NCBI GenBank assembly: GCA_030618965.1
Contig: JAUXCJ010000078.1
Span: 1-6,216, forward strand
DNA: 6,216 bases
DNA from: Thiomargarita sp.
GTDB lineage: Bacteria > Pseudomonadota > Gammaproteobacteria > Beggiatoales > Beggiatoaceae
Reading direction: 5' to 3'
Shown: piece by piece, positions 5,761 through 6,216 of the stretch
Layout of the letters: the number at the start of each line of letters is the position of its first letter
How positions within the stretch are numbered: the first letter of the stretch is position 1
The notes under the pieces: generated by a model
The model's database searches: none
Told to the model about the DNA's origin: nothing
The model's input: only the letters and a program-made list of their open reading frames with translations
Position numbers and translations under genes: made by a program

Positions 5761-6162
5761 TTAATCAATAATTATCCCATAATTAGCAAACCAGCTTTTG
5801 TCTAATTGCCAACGTACCTGATTAACATCAGCTTGAGAAAGCACCATTTTTTTAGCTTTTTGCTGAAGATTTGCCAGTTCTTTCTGAGCTGCAATCACTT
5901 CTGGATTATCGGCATTCTTGCTAAGTGTTGGCTTGATAATTGACAGAAATTTCAAAACTGACACTTGAGGTGATCTAGGAGTTGACATCACTGCGGTCCC
6001 CTTATCCAACTCAAACACCTTGAACTTATAAGGATAATTACTGAGTTCGCTATCCTGTGATAATAAATCATTCAACTCACTAACACGGGGATCATAGTTG
6101 AAACCCCAATAAGCCAATATTGCAATAGCAAGGCTGATAAGAAATAGTTTGTATTTGCTCAT
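5761..6162 (-). CDS. Membrane-anchored protein of unknown function
   Basis: I do not recognise this 133-residue protein. Residues 5-20 (KLFLISLAIAILAYWG after a short basic start) form one hydrophobic segment, a signal anchor or uncleaved signal peptide with no clear AxA cleavage site. The rest, about 110 residues, would then lie in the periplasm. A stretch at about 83-110 (ADNPEVIAAQKELANLQQKAKK) is strongly helical and charged and could form a short coiled coil; it is followed by VNQVRWQLDKSWFANYG. There are no cysteines, no metal motif and no further membrane segments, and it does not resemble NuoA. The gene is complete and ends 27 bases before nuoB on the same strand, so co-transcription is likely. 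The start at 6162 places the hydrophobic segment properly at the N-terminus, but no Shine-Dalgarno is evident before it. An accessory or assembly role for the BCD module is only a guess from position. Confidence 0.8.
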   Translation of the reverse strand: MSKYKLFLISLAIAILAYWGFNYDPRVSELNDLLSQDSELSNYPYKFKVFELDKGTAVMSTPRSPQVSVLKFLSIIKPTLSKNADNPEVIAAQKELANLQQKAKKMVLSQADVNQVRWQLDKSWFANYGIIID

Positions 6163-6186
6163 AATTTGTAAATACTTTTATCATTC

Positions 6187-6192
6187 ATTATA
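6187..6192 (-). promoter_or_regulatory. Candidate -10 element upstream of the nuoBCD operon
   Basis: The minus strand reads TATAAT, a perfect -10 hexamer, 24 bases before the ATG at 6162, within an AT-rich stretch. Transcription would start near 6180 and leave a leader of about 18 bases. The hexamer at 17-base spacing (TGTATT) is a poor -35, and the window ends there. The AT-rich setting makes a chance match possible. Confidence 0.35.
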
Positions 6193-6216
6193 TGATGTAA
6201 AATCTTAATAATACAC

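Overview
The window comes from a moderately AT-rich gammaproteobacterial chromosome. GyrA looks gammaproteobacterial throughout. The intergenic gaps are filled with short palindromic repeats of several families, a habit I associate with large filamentous sulfur oxidisers (Beggiatoaceae/Thiotrichales); that placement is an inference, not something the sequence proves. Every supported gene is on the minus strand, so the text below runs from high to low coordinates.

Region 6216-3227 is an apparent operon. It starts with a possible promoter and a 133-residue protein of unknown function with an N-terminal membrane anchor. Next come three subunits of the complex I / group 4 hydrogenase family in the order B, C, D: NuoB-like (ATGA overlap with the next gene), NuoC-like and NuoD-like. 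These three are not ordinary respiratory complex I subunits. The NuoB-like protein carries a hydrogenase-style CxxC in place of the tandem Cys-Cys of the N2 cluster. The NuoD-like protein keeps one cysteine at each of the two [NiFe] ligand motifs and has lost the His, Asp and Tyr that shape the quinone pocket of complex I. It therefore looks like neither a working NiFe hydrogenase nor a canonical quinone reductase, and resembles the 'energy-converting hydrogenase related' grade of complexes. No membrane subunits (A, H, J-N) are in the window. A C/G-rich hairpin element of about 75 bases separates the C and D genes.

Region 3226-2633 is a degraded toxin-antitoxin locus plus repeats. A HigA-like XRE antitoxin is intact. 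Only about 19 codons of the C-terminus of its RelE/HigB-like toxin remain, cut off beside a palindromic repeat that abuts the end of nuoD. Two further copies of this repeat, in inverted orientation, form a long hairpin followed by a T-run. They make a convincing terminator between this block and gyrA.

Region 2632-1 holds a complete gyrA with a probable extended -10 promoter upstream and a perfect 16-bp inverted repeat, probably its terminator, downstream. GyrA has alanine at the position equivalent to E. coli Ser83, a naturally less quinolone-sensitive configuration. No tRNA, rRNA, CRISPR array or insertion sequence was seen, and I find no supported gene on the plus strand.
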